Positions 12,501 to 21,474 are shown, counted from the stretch's first letter. The stretch is DNA of 64,000 nt from Warburgia ugandensis (GCA_035236585.1 CP141136.1:30526949-30590948); one strand, 5' to 3'. Notes: generated from the sequence alone by a model not told the origin. Numbers and translations: made by a program.

Positions 12501-15500
12501 TGTGATGAGTTTTACTGACTTGCCATTATTCTTGTGGAGATATTCATATAGCAGGGTATTTATCAACTACGGTTCCTTCTAAATATGGACCTTTAATACC
12601 ATATGAGACATGAAACGTAAAGAGGCCGGATGTCCTGTACATGTGGAAGACAGTTGGAACTTAGGACAGAGAGGTGTTCCTCCATTGGGTAGTAAATGCA
12701 AGATATTTGATACCATTTATAGTTACCTAGTGAGCTAATATATCTTGTGAACAAAAATTTGGTTGCCATAGCAGGAAGCAATTGGTTTGCTGGAAGAGGT
12801 AAAGCAGGAAGCTCTATTCTTCTTTTCTTAACTTTTCTGAATTTTTAAGAAGAGAAAATGTCACTATAAAATAAAGGGACCTGCAAAGTGGTTTAGTAGA
12901 ATCAGCGAGCCCAGTCCTTCAATCATCCAAACCATTTAAAGGTCAAAAATCTGGAATTTTTAGGTACCCTTTTCCACATAAATTGTTTGGGCTGTAAAAA
13001 ACACTGGGGTCCACTTACATTGGTAGGTCCAGAATTTGGATCAGCAAAAAAGTGCCTCCCATCTTTTCAATGATCCAACTGTTTAAAGGTCAGACACCTG
13101 GAAACTGGAAAGCCTTTTATACACTATTCACATAAAATTGTTTGGGTTGCTAAAAACTGTTGGGACCACTTGCTTCCATATTATTAAGACATGTAGGCCC
13201 CACTAGTATATTCATCAAACTTCAAGACAACTTTAGGTTATTATATTAGCTTTAAGTAACATGAAATGATGAATATGATAGAAACTGTAACCATTTCATA
13301 GAAAAAATAAAAAAGTACATTAGACACATGTTTTGGTAGTACAATAAAATTGTACAGGTTGGATTACTTTTACCAGATGTCAAAATTGCCTCATGACCTT
13401 ATTGAATTTTCAAAAGAAAGCCATCAAACATATTTATAGTGCTAGAGCAAGAACACAGCATTTTGTGGAAGAAGCACAATTTGCCATTTGGTAAGCCCGG
13501 ATCCCCATTTTGGGAAGCATGAATTGATGGGGCACGTTTTTTTTTATGTTATGTTATAGTTTAGCTTACTTGGGATATTTAACACTAAGGGTTTTAGGTT
13601 CATAATTGTGTTGTGACTTAAGTAGGGGCAATTTTTTCTTTTCTTTTCTAGATTAGGGTTGGATGTGTAACGCCCCGGGTTTGTTTCACATCCAACCATA
13701 TTGTCCGCTCTGGGCCAATGGCCCGCACGGTTTTGTTCTTACCCCGTAGGGTAAAAAGCGTGGTTTAATGGAAAGTCCTCCGAACCCTTATCAATGGCCC
13801 AGGAACTCTCTCCCAAGCGATGTGAGACTAAACTCTCAGTCCCTCACCTTGCCTAGAAGCCTGCCAACCCTCTTGGCCCGCCCTCATCAGCCCACCCTCA
13901 TTGGCCAAGGCTTCACTTCTCCCCTCCTTAGGGGCCACATGTCCTCGCTTGGGGTTAGCCTCCACACCGGGTTGGGGTCCCGCTCTGATACCAATTGTGA
14001 CAACCTGGGTTTTTGTAAAACATTTTGTAATGTATTTTGAAAGGCAAGGCCCTTAATAGTGTAAAAAAAATTCGCAAAACAAAGCAACGGAAATTCTTTT
14101 CTTTAGAACTTATTTTGTAAAACCCAAGTCATCACTTTATATATAACATAAGTAGAAATTTTGTATAAGATAAAATTCCATTGAAGGAATGTACTTTTAT
14201 TAAATTCCAGAATCCATCCAGTGGTTCACAGTATAGCCAAATCTATTAAAATACTTGTCGTTACATAATCCAAAACTCAAGCTCACCATACAATAAAATT
14301 CTCAACAAAGAAAGATACATCTCTTCAAGGGTATACCTTGAAGATTATTCTCTTTAAGTCTTCTATCGTCTTAAGCTCTTAACTCTCCTTCCCTGTATCT
14401 GAGATATTCCAACATTGACAATATCTCAACAAGCAATGCTTTGTAGGGGATTTTAGAAGCATAATAATTGACCTAAAATGTTTCTAGGTCTAGATTTGCA
14501 GGAAAAGTGAAGACAATTTTGTGGGAATTTTATGAGCATTTTTGGAGGATTTTTGTGGTTGTATTTATAGGCATTTTAGGTCTTCTTTCATGATGAAACT
14601 TGGAAGGAGATATTGTAAATGCTTCTTGAATCCCCTACCAAGCATTGCTTGCTGAGATATTGTAAATGTTGCAATAGCTCAGATACAAGGAAGGAGAGTT
14701 AGGAGCTCAAGACGATAGAAGACTTGAAGACATGTATTTTTCTTTGTTGAGAGTTTTATTGTATAGTGAGCTTGAGTTTTGGATTATGTAATTTGGACAA
14801 GTATTGTAATAGATTTGGCTGTACTGTGAACCACTGGAAGGATTCTGGAATTTAATAAAAGTATATTCCTTCAATGGAATTTTATCTTGTACAAAATTTC
14901 TACTTATGTTATGTATGAAGTGATGACTTGGGTTTTACAAAACAAGTTCTAAAGAAAAGAATTTCCGTTGCTTTGTTTTGCAAAATTTTTTTACACTATT
15001 AAGGGCCTTGCCTTTCAAAATACATTACAAAACGTGTTACAAAAACCCGGGTTGTCCCAAGATGTCCCCTACTTAAGATCTTTTCTCTTTGGTGTAAGTA
15101 GCTTCGATGAATAATGAATGAAATTTTCATTAGCCTTGGTGGATTCGTCATTTTAGCTTCCTTCCCATGGGCGTGAAGCCGCGTTCAGTACAAGGCTGAA
15201 TCACTTTTGTGTCATCGTGTTTAGTAAGTCAGTACTTTTCTACCTTGTCTTTTAAAGGACGATTTATGAGTTACGTGTGGTTATGTGATTTGCATCAGTA
15301 ATAACCTAGAGTTCTTATACTGCACAAAATCCTAGATCTGACGCTTAATCAGGACTGTTTGTCAATTAGAAGGACGATCCAAATTGATACTTCAATCTTA
15401 CCTTAATCGGTTAAGATCTAGTGCAATTTGCAGATCCTGTAACTTATTGTAGGCTATGCATGCTAATTAAGACTGATTTTCTGCATGTTGAAGTGTTCGT

Positions 15501-17969
15501 GGTAGTTTAATTTATGTTTTCTTATTTAAATTAATTTTGATCTGATCTCAGCATATATATAGGTCATTTTGAATGCTGTCCTACATGAATCCCTTAAAAG
15601 GAAGCTTGATTAACCAATTTTAAGGTAGAGATTCACTTCACACTTCTAAAATACAATTTCCCAAAGCACAATGGCCTACCTTAGCAGGTGCTTCCAGCAA
15701 CTAAGAACAAGAATCCACTTATTCTAGAGGATGATTACATCATAATTGGTACATTAAAAAGAGAATTGTCTCAGAAGAGCAGCCGAAGATCCAATGGAAG
15801 AGATACCAGGAGATAGTGGAAGGTATGAACTCAATTGTACATATTGTCCATGCTACAATACTAGGGTAATTAGAGAGCACTAGACATAGTTGTTTATTTG
15901 GGGTTACTGGTCATAAAAAGCCAAGGAGTCAGATTTTGACCATAATACTTCTGAAGAGGCAATTTGAAGCATCAAAGCAACTACGTGGACCTGATGTATT
16001 CAAGTAGAGTATGTTCATCCACCAAAAGGTGTTAAGCCCATTGGATGTGAATGGGTTTATAGAGGGAAGAAGGGCTCAGATTTGGTAGAGACACCTAGCT
16101 AGGGGTGAAAGGCTACAATCAAAAAGCAAGGAATTGATTAACAGTGACCTTTTCACCAGTAACCATGATAAAATCCATATGGATCTTGTTCAGTCATCAA
16201 CACATTTTGCCTATGGAAAATGGCAGATAGATGTCAAGACTACTTGTTCTTGAATGGATACTCAGAGGAGGACATTATACCTCTACAGAGGACTTGATTT
16301 TATCTGAGAAAGTCAGAATGCAAGGAAACTGAAGAGGTCGATTTATGGCTTGAAACAAACCTCTCATTTGGAATCATCATTTGATGAGGCAGTCAAAGAT
16401 CTTGCCTTCCATCAAAATTTGGAGGAAGCCTGCGTGCATAAGAAGGATATGGGAATGCAAATACTTTCTTAATCTTATGTGTGGATGCTCTCCTATTCAT
16501 CAAGAATGATGTGGGAATGTTATAAATCACAAGAGGTTGCCCATGGAACCAATCTTCCATGAAGAAGAAATTTTAAATATTCTAGTTGTGAAAGTGGTAC
16601 GAGATCACAAGAATAGAAAGCTAAAACAGTCAGTTATCTAATACAGATAAGATCGTAGCATAGTACTGCATGAACATTACAATAAGCAAATCCTCCCTTT
16701 TAGGCATAGACTGAGTCTATCCAAGTGAATATTTCTAAGGGGTGTCTCCCAAACAATTGATGACATAGAGGTATACCATATTGCTTTGATAGCAGGAAGC
16801 CTTACGATGCCATGTCGTGTACTAAGCAGACATCAGTTGGGTGGCGGAAATGTTCAAAAAAGAAATTAGTTTAACAGACCTAAGGCCCCAACACTAGACA
16901 GCAGTAAAGCATATCAGCAAGTATCTTTTTCATCTATTTCAGCAATGATATTACTGTTAGTGGTTTCACAGACTTAGACATTTAGTCTGATGAAGATGAT
17001 TGCAAGTCAACATCTCATTATTTTGTCTGTGGGTTGAAGTCCCATTAGTTTGAGAAGCAGTATGCAAGACTTAATTGCAAACTGCCAAAGAAAGAAGAGT
17101 ATATTACGGCATCACATGTAGCAAAGGAAACGGTTTGGCTATGCAAGTTCCTCATTGTGTAACATCATAAGCAGAGGTTAAGTAATGGTAGCAAGAGTTG
17201 CATCAGTTAACAACATAGTGGATCTATTTATAAAGATTTTGACCAAAAGTTGTTTGAGAAATATATAGAGTCTATGGGAATCAGATATATACATGAATGG
17301 TTATGGCTGTAACTGGGAGTTTGTTAGAATTATATCCCATAAAAGGTCATCACATACAAATTATGTAATGCTATGATTTTGGGACGCTGATTTTTTGGCC
17401 AATATGCATGCTAACACATACTGATACGAATACGCTTGTCATCACGGGAGAATACGTCTTCCAACATGGGAATATTTTTTCCCATCATTATAATGGTTTC
17501 TTCTTTTGTTTATAATAGAAACAAAGAGCACATTCTTATTCATAACTGCCAAAGTTTGTTCCCTTGAACTATCTTCACTCGTCCCACCAACTGATAGAAA
17601 AATAAGAGAGCACACTGCCACTGCAGCAAATTATCAAGGATTTCCAAACCATTCTCACCTAAACAAAAAGGTTTTAGAATTGTCAATCAGGCTTATCAAG
17701 CTCTTGTTACTCCTCCAAGTAACTTGAGCATACTCCGCAATTAATATCAACATCCTTTCCTCCATACAATAAGCAAGAAATGTCATGCATAAACTCCTAC
17801 AGCTGCAATTTATGGTGCATCATTTTAAGGAAAAGCTTGGAAGAGGGTTTAGCACAAAGGAAGCAAGGTGGCGGCTTTTTGTTCTCTTCAAAGATTTTCT
17901 ATCCATCGCACTCTATTGAACCTAACTACATGCAGTCCGTGAAACAATTAGGATGTGTGCCAGTGAGAC

Positions 17970-18000
<31 letters not shown>

Positions 18001-21000
18001 CAGGAGAAGATCACTATCACTGTCCTTCTATTAATCTGGAACAGTGCCAATTAGTGTTTTTAAAGAAAACATATTTTAGTGAAATCAATAGGCCCTTGTG
18101 GTCCACCCCTTCCCCAGACCCTGCATAGGTGGGAGCTTTGTGCACCGGGGCTGCCCCTTTTTAATAAGGGCCAACCTCAAAATGTATTAAAATACAAATG
18201 CATGAAACTTTCATGGAGCAAGATTATTAATATAAAGGTCATTGACTAATAATGAAGCCTCGAAGACTTTAGGCAAGCATATCGTCATCCAGCATACACA
18301 AGCAAACAAATAACAAACTCTACTTATAGCAGTAATAACTGTAAAACACACTAGAGGATCCAAGAAATGCACTTAATTTCATTGATGTCATGTGACATAC
18401 AACCATATCATTTTGAACAGGTCACATACAAACACATGATCAACAACCAGCATATATAGAACATTCAAAGCAAAAGGACCACTGTATATACAGTTGTTAC
18501 AATTGATTGCAAAGTCACTTAATTGCTTAATCAAGCATGCAAAAGAATGTACACACATTAATATAAGTGCCACACAAAGCCATATATCGCTCTATATTAT
18601 TTGGTTCTGGATATCCTCCATTTATCTTAAACTGCTCTGATTGGCAATTGCTAGAAGGTTCTTTCTTCAATAAGCAAAACTGTGAATCTTCCTTATCTGT
18701 AATTTTTAGTTATTCTGTTAAGATGCTTATGCTTCACATATAATTATTACACATTTATTGTAGTATGTCAATCTGAATTTCCCATAGCTTGGATTGCAAA
18801 ACAGGGTAACAAGCTTCTTTTGTTTTACCAAATTTTGTGGAACTGGTAAAAGTAACCCCACACATTTACTGGAATCCACTACAAATTCACCAGTCTATGC
18901 TGTAGGGTGCTTGCCTGACTTGAACAACAGTCTCAGTGACACTACACAGTTCATTGTTATGAAATCGACTCCTGTTTGAACTTCTGTAACTGACTGCTGT
19001 AAAAAAGAACGAAACTATGATGGTATTAATTTCAATAAAATTATTGGTATCAGTGAATAGTGCCAGTTAGCTAATTGATCTAACCATTTGGATATATAGA
19101 TTTCCAGTCACAGAAAAAGGATCACTTCCCTAATTCCATAATGGAAATAAAAATCACTCTATAGCATTCGTGGTCATCTGCTAAAATTTAACCAACCTGT
19201 GTCCCGGGGTGCTTGCCTGGCTTGGTACCTGTAGAGTTTCCCAATTTCTTGGTCTGCGAATATAATTCCTATAGGAAACATATCCTCTATCATTGCATCT
19301 CCAATCCTTCAAGACATAATGAGGATCAATTGTATCATCCTCACAAAAGAATAATATTACCAAAATTCAGAGACAAAGCCACATATCTAAAAAGATTATT
19401 CAACAAAATTTGGATGAAAGTTTAAATTCCTGCTGCCGAAGATAATGAGCATGGTACCGATAGTAACTATAGACTAAATAAGCCTTTGTTGTTCTACTTG
19501 GAAACTTCTAAATTGAGTGGATAACGAAAGATTCAAGGCACATAAATATAGATACAGGATAAATGCACCTAATTGAAAGAGTTAACAAAACTCAAATAAT
19601 CCTTAGATTGCAACAACAAATTACCTCAGAATTTACATCAGAATTAAGTTCCACTATTCTATGGGTAATACATTTCAGAAATTCAACATAAACAAATTAG
19701 ACAGTTAAACCTAAATTGCACGAAAGAAACCAATAGCACCCTAAGTAGCAATTTGTTTACACAACAGTGTCCAGTAAGAAGAAGCCAACTCCTACCGTTC
19801 CATCTTGTCTGATCACTAGTGGCTGAAGTTTGAATTTTTTTAAAAATTTTAAGATGTAGAATGGGACACTTTAGTTAGGTGAACATAAGTAAGATATGTA
19901 ATGAGTCTCTTTTTTGTTTGGTCAAGATCTTCATTATGCATACAGCCTTCTGGTTGTTTTAATTTTATGAAAGTTACAGTGCAGTTTTCTTAAGCTTCAC
20001 ACAAACATATGAGTGTTGCAAGGCCTTAGAACCCTAATTTACATTAAGATAAGTCTCTTGAGACAAGCTGAAGGATTTTGATGATTAATTTACCAAATTG
20101 TTTCTTATAATAATGAAACTAGAACTCTTTTTCCAGTGTCTCATGCTACAATCTTTGTAGGAAATTATACAAGACAGCAGAGTGACAATGGTCCTCCACA
20201 ACTTATGAACGGAAGTTAAGAAGCAAATAAGGAAAAAGAAATAGCACAGGAAACAAATCTCTCAATACTTGCCCTCAATCTGGTGCATAAATGTCAATCT
20301 GATCCAACTTGGGAAGAGCATGTTGCAAACAACTTCTAGAACAGATTTTGTGAGGATGTCAGCAAGAAGATTTTATCTCAATATTCACCCTCAGTCTGGT
20401 GTAAATATTTCAATCTCATCCAACTTGGGAAGAACATGTCGCAAACAACTGTGTGAGTAGCTTTTGTGAGGATGTCAGAAAGCAGATTTTCTGTAATGTA
20501 CAGTATGATAACAATCTTCATCTGCCCTCTCGCTAAGAAAGAGACAGTCAACCTTCATATGTCTGTTTCTCTTAGGAGGAACACGATTACAGGTGAAGAC
20601 AAACTTCCAGACGGTTTTGACAGCATAAGCTCTAAGACACAGAAGCATTTTCAATGAGTGTCCAGAGTGAACAAGATGAAAGATACTTTTATTGAAGAGG
20701 AAGGAGATTTGGATTTCAGTCCTGCAAATTTATGAACGGAACTAACAGATGGAACTCATGCAGGAGGAAGTAATTGATTCCTGATTTAAGTAACAGCTTC
20801 TGTTCCAATTACCCTTTCCAGTTGAAGTGGCTCCAACATTATTCCATGATGAACATACAAGAGGCAAAACAAATTGGGTATCATGTGCCTTTCAATTGGG
20901 AGAATTTAATGTACCAAATTATGTAACTTTGGCATTTAGACTTAAAATTTGAGGTCTAAAATGAATGTTATGATAAGTTTAGAATATGATGATTAGGAAG

Positions 21001-21474
21001 CCTTATGAGGCTCCTTGGTCCAAATCCTGGGAATTCCTTGATATTGGAGAAACAGGATCCTGGATTTAGGCACAATAATAAAGATTTGGCCGCTGTTGAA
21101 TCCATGAACACTGTGCAGCGGTTGTCGAAAGACAAAGAACAGGGCCAGACTACTCTCAACATGCATTACTCGTGTCAATAACCAATGAACTCGGTGCAAT
21201 CATACTTGACGCATTCATTCTCCTTTTTCTTTCTTTAACCAGAATCAATCATTAATTGAAAAGTAAAAAAGGGAAACGAAAACACCAAGTTACATACCTT
21301 GCGGCGATCAATGCCGGACTCTGCTTTCCGGTAGAGAAGGAGTCGCCGAATCCCGACGTAGTTGGCATCGGAATCGGGGGTGGAAGGCTGGAGCAAACAA
21401 CCGAAGAACTCTGGATCTATCGTTTTCTTCTCCTCCTCGGCTCTTGCTGTTGTTGCTACCCTTTCTTCTTCCAT
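364..21474 (-). CDS. WD40-repeat protein gene (WDR13-like), 5' six coding exons, runs off left edge
   Basis: Six exons splice in one frame into 259 codons with no stop: 21474-21298, 19306-19197, 10607-10538, 10350-10209, 10086-9949, 503-364. All introns are GT-AG and phases agree at each join (0, 2, 0, 1, 1). The start ATG at 21474 follows a favourable CAAGG context. An acidic N-terminus leads into a conserved block (DWRCND..GYVSYRNYI.RPRNWE), a Ser-rich linker, and then WD40 repeats (VLKFGHMSSDLLAYGASDG; IASSSMDKTVRVWE). From memory of the family, this order matches plant WDR13-like transducin/WD40 proteins; human WDR13 is a nuclear WD40 scaffold, and the plant role is little known. Further WD40 repeats and the stop should lie left of position 1. 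Introns 2 and 5 exceed 8 kb and hold most of the transposons of this half. The family name is recognised by eye; the exon structure is firm. Confidence 0.87.
1058..1511 (+). mobile_element. RTE-type LINE, 5'-truncated 3' end
   Basis: Translation with frameshifts gives the C-terminal peptide seen in every plant RTE LINE copy of this window: QPAMLCGSKCWAVKEQHVHR, MSVAEM, then LRWFGHVQWR and a terminal RNKIHVTD. It ends in GGTCTTGAAGATGATGATG, the family's ATG-repeat tail. About 450 bp remain and no intact reading frame survives. It lies in sense opposite to the host gene, in intron 5. Confidence 0.85.
1512..2079. other. Intron 5 stretch without recognised feature
   Basis: AT-rich intron sequence between the RTE tail and the copia gag remnant. 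A reading frame of about 90 codons starting near 1774 has no recognisable domain, and I treat it as chance. Confidence 0.5.
2080..2764 (+). mobile_element. Ty1/copia gag remnant
   Basis: The plus strand reads, across stops and shifts, FLRKLRNKFQVAKFLSGL, then YSSVRG, then a CCHC-like knuckle (CRHCGCTNRSIDTH, last Cys lost) near 2397-2440. This order (gag helix region, then nucleocapsid zinc knuckle, then a Ser/Thr-rich segment) is typical of plant copia gag. It is interrupted by the SINE that follows. No LTR was identified, and the remnant is old. Confidence 0.6.
2775..2907 (-). mobile_element. tRNA-derived SINE (Au-like) with 10-bp target duplication
   Basis: The minus strand shows a tRNA-like head with a B box (GGTTCAAGG), the phrase GTGACCTTGAGGTCACGGG, a GGAAACAGCCTCT block, and a 3' part CCCTTCCCTGGACC ending GGGCTGCCC. 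CCAGATACAT flanks it exactly on both sides (2765-2774 and 2908-2917). The layout fits the Au SINE family of plants, named from memory. It sits inside the copia gag remnant and is therefore younger. Confidence 0.8.
2918..4818. other. Intron 5 stretch, no gene recognised; small tandem repeat
   Basis: No convincing coding or transposon domain was seen. A short direct repeat of about 27 bp (TTAGTACATTGATCT.AACACATA) occurs twice around 4118-4170. The first few hundred bases may be further copia remnant. Confidence 0.45.
5061..5077. repeat. Target-site duplication of the RTE LINE, left copy
   Basis: GTTTTTTCTTTTGGATT here matches GTTTTTCTTTTGGATT at 8357-8372 except for one T. It precisely brackets the LINE. 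The duplicated site lies inside the left arm of the inverted-repeat element, which dates the LINE as the later insertion. Confidence 0.82.
5078..8356 (+). mobile_element. Full-length but defective RTE-type LINE
   Basis: It starts with an untranslated leader (CGCAGCTAGTCCCAAGCC near 5131). An apurinic-type endonuclease domain follows (GTLTSKSMEIVHTMKRRRIN-like near 5510-5570; IFIGANLNGCVGKENEG near 6007), then a reverse transcriptase (IGLDQGSVLNPYLFMLVMDK near 7510-7570) and the C-terminal WFGHVQ region near 8165. It ends with an ATG-rich tail. Length of about 3.3 kb is normal for plant RTE. Many stops and frameshifts kill the single ORF. A near-perfect target duplication flanks it, and a LINE 3' fragment is inserted at 5755-5872. 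Confidence 0.88.
5755..5872 (+). mobile_element. Internally deleted RTE LINE 3' end nested inside the RTE LINE
   Basis: The endonuclease frame stops at RILLIK (to about 5753) and resumes as LVLRE..INVISAYTP from 5873. Between them lie RAR-GR-like codons fused to GLNEAM, a RNKIHVT.. segment, and GGTCTTGAAGATGATGATGATG. That is the family's own C-terminus and tail, with the middle missing. The most economical reading is a very short, 5'-truncated retroposed copy that landed in the older element. Confidence 0.75.
8357..8372. repeat. Target-site duplication of the RTE LINE, right copy
   Basis: This is the right-hand copy of the 16-17 bp duplication, directly after the ATG-repeat tail. The sequence that continues from it (ATTGTTTCTTT.GGT) is the rest of the interrupted inverted-repeat arm. 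Confidence 0.82.
8658..8831 (+). mobile_element. tRNA-derived SINE (Au-like) with target duplication
   Basis: The head has a B box (GGTTCAAGAC). Then come GGAAACAACCTCCT, AGGGGTACGTATTGTAGACC and CCCTTCCCCGGACC, ending TGCACTGGGCTGCCC. It is flanked by GTAGAGAGAAGG (8646-8657) and GTAGAGAGAGG (8832-8842). It lies in the right arm of the inverted-repeat element and explains why that arm is longer than the left one. Confidence 0.82.
8937..9948. other. Intron 5 remainder before exon 5
   Basis: No transposon or gene was recognised. A frame at 9595-9939 shows no domain and overlaps the donor side of the intron, so I treat it as chance. Confidence 0.5.
9949..10086 (-). CDS. WD40 gene exon 5 (first WD40 repeat)
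   Basis: The acceptor TTACCAG|TTACGG completes Val, then TVLKFGHMSSDLLAYGASDG, SLTVCTV, and QLRGHSKDVT. The donor is ACAG|GTTGGG. The GASDG turn followed by LTVC and a GH dipeptide before the next blade is a standard WD40 pattern. The final base joins exon 6 across a 9.4-kb intron to give an Asp codon. Confidence 0.9.
10209..10350 (-). CDS. WD40 gene exon 4
   Basis: The acceptor GTTAACAG|GATTTA opens in phase 0. The exon encodes DLLSNPAVTHRTSFSSSIG, a short linker, then YSFVGMHCIFDSSKAS and the first base of a Val codon. The donor is CAG|GTGATC. The GMHCIFD segment immediately precedes the first clear WD40 repeat. Confidence 0.88.
10538..10607 (-). CDS. WD40 gene exon 3
   Basis: The acceptor GCATCAG|TGGGCG supplies the third base of the split Ser codon. 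The 70-nt exon encodes GRWTSTPSPLSFMFEVDSW and TSSR, then the donor AGG|GTATGT. The Ser/Pro-rich text and the FEV(D/E)SW core match what I know of the family at this place. It is separated from exon 2 by 8.6 kb of mostly mobile DNA. Confidence 0.84.
10608..12900. other. Intron 2, distal part, nothing recognised
   Basis: AT-rich sequence between exon 3 and a tandem duplication. Several frames of 60-80 codons on both strands lack motifs and have intron-like composition. Confidence 0.5.
12901..13207. repeat. Diverged tandem duplication, unit about 150 bp
   Basis: Two consecutive units share ATCCAA.C.TTTAAAGGTCA, a CACATAAA.TTGTTTGGG phrase and a GG..CCACTT phrase, in the same order and spacing. 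The first runs about 12901-13045, the second about 13046-13207. The function is unknown; it looks like an old local duplication or a transposon piece. Confidence 0.65.
13666..13981 (-). mobile_element. Leader segment of an LTR retrotransposon remnant
   Basis: This GC-rich 316-bp segment lies between a TGTAACGCCCCGGG terminus (13666) and the primer-binding site. It contains CTCTCCCAAGCGATGTGAGAC, a phrase common in plant LTR elements. On the minus strand it follows the LTR and primer site and ends GGGGCGTTACA. No coding domain is present, so the element is either non-autonomous or a deletion product. GGATG precedes it and AGATG follows the LTR at 15060, a 4-of-5 match for a target duplication. 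Confidence 0.6.
13982..13993 (-). other. Primer-binding site (initiator Met-tRNA type)
   Basis: The minus strand reads TGGTATCAGAGC, the standard plant initiator-methionine tRNA complement. It lies two bases after an LTR-like end (GGTTGTCACA). Confidence 0.75.
13996..15059 (-). mobile_element. Self-complementary (palindromic) LTR, 1.06 kb
   Basis: Bases 13996 to about 14450 are the inverted, roughly 90% identical copy of about 14640-15059. TGTGACAACCTGGGTTTTTG at the left answers TGGGACAACCCGGGTTTTTG on the minus strand at the right, and matching continues through AAAGCAACGGAAATTCTTTT, GAACCACTGG and GGAGAGTTA-type blocks. The spacer is about 190 bp. The outer ends are TG..CA and the primer site abuts the left end, so it behaves as the 5' LTR of a minus-strand element. 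A transcript across it could fold into a hairpin of about 430 bp. Confidence 0.75.
15060..15879. other. Intron 2 stretch between LTR remnant and copia pol
   Basis: No clear gene. CCCCTACTTAAG at 15066-15077 is the inverted match of CTTAAGTAGGGG at 13616-13627, so the inverted symmetry extends slightly beyond the element. The last 200 bases may be the upstream part of the copia remnant. Confidence 0.45.
15880..17321 (+). mobile_element. Ty1/copia pol remnant (reverse transcriptase and RNase H)
   Basis: With stops and shifts the plus strand reads HPPKGVKPIGCEWVYRGKKG, FLNGYSEEDI, CVDALLFIKND (the degraded Y-x-D-D-L-L box), EEYITASHVAKETVWL (RNase H) and a terminal ESDIYMNG. These are the ordered hallmarks of plant copia RT-RNase H. 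It ends at a short purine run followed by an LTR start at 17322. The upstream gag and integrase are missing. It is in intron 2, opposite to the host gene. Confidence 0.8.
17322..17490 (+). mobile_element. Start of copia 3' LTR
   Basis: After the RNase H end comes AACTGGGAGT, a weak polypurine tract, then TGTTAGAATTATATCCC, a typical copia LTR beginning. The right end of the LTR could not be fixed, and the end given is nominal. Confidence 0.5.
17976..18000. repeat. GA dinucleotide microsatellite
   Basis: Pure GA repeat of about 12 units within intron 2. Confidence 0.9.
18089..18164 (+). mobile_element. SINE (Au-like) 3' fragment
   Basis: CCCTTGTGGTCCACCCCTTC, GACCCTGCATAGG, TGGGAGCTTTGTGCACCGGG and GCTGCCCCTTTTT match the 3' half of the two complete SINEs in this window. 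The tRNA-like head is absent. Confidence 0.75.
18165..19196. other. Intron 2 proximal part
   Basis: No gene or transposon recognised. A spurious exon-like segment at 18920-18983 is discussed under rejected items. Confidence 0.5.
19197..19306 (-). CDS. WD40 gene exon 2
   Basis: The acceptor CTTGAAG|GATTGG and donor CACAG|GTTGGT bound 110 nt. They encode DWRCNDRGYVSYRNYI, RRPRNWETLQVPSQ and ASTPGH, plus two bases of a split Ser codon. The block is the conserved N-terminal signature of the family. The exon ends in phase 2, which only the exon at 10607-10538 completes correctly. Confidence 0.87.
20262..20560 (-). mobile_element. Tandem pair of copia pol C-terminal tails
   Basis: The minus strand reads VDCLFLSERADEDCYH-like RNase H text, then twice an ADILTK..-type tail that ends in KLDQIDIYAPD-stop in one unit and diverged in the other. 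The units (about 20262-20370 and 20376-20490) are each about 110 bp, direct and imperfect. Plant copia polyproteins end with such a tail just before the polypurine tract. It is a small remnant within intron 1. Confidence 0.55.
21298..21474 (-). CDS. WD40 gene exon 1 (start codon, 59 codons)
   Basis: The reading frame opens at ATG 21474 and runs to AAG|GTATGT, with the donor at 21297-21296. It encodes an acidic, Glu-rich start, then DPEFFGCLLQP and YVGIRRLLLYRKAESG, ending RRK in phase 0. That joins exon 2, which begins DWRCND. The 5' untranslated region lies to the right. A (CT)18 tract 240 bp further out is typical of plant leaders and promoters, but no convincing TATA box was fixed. Confidence 0.85.

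Noticed and set aside
13982-13993. tRNA-like sequence suggesting a tRNA gene
   Set aside because: Only the primer-complementary 3' end motif is present; there is no cloverleaf. It is a retrotransposon primer site.
18920-18983. Candidate exon of the WD40 gene with plausible Ser-rich text and splice-like borders
   Set aside because: The 70-nt segment at 10538-10607 completes the split Ser codon of exon 2, matches the family text (GRW..PLS..FEV.SW..SSR) and joins exon 4 in phase. Including both would break the match.
20968-21199. Two overlapping minus-strand frames close to exon 1 as extra exons
   Set aside because: Exon 1 joins exon 2 directly in phase with a conserved protein context, and these frames show no WD40 or family text.
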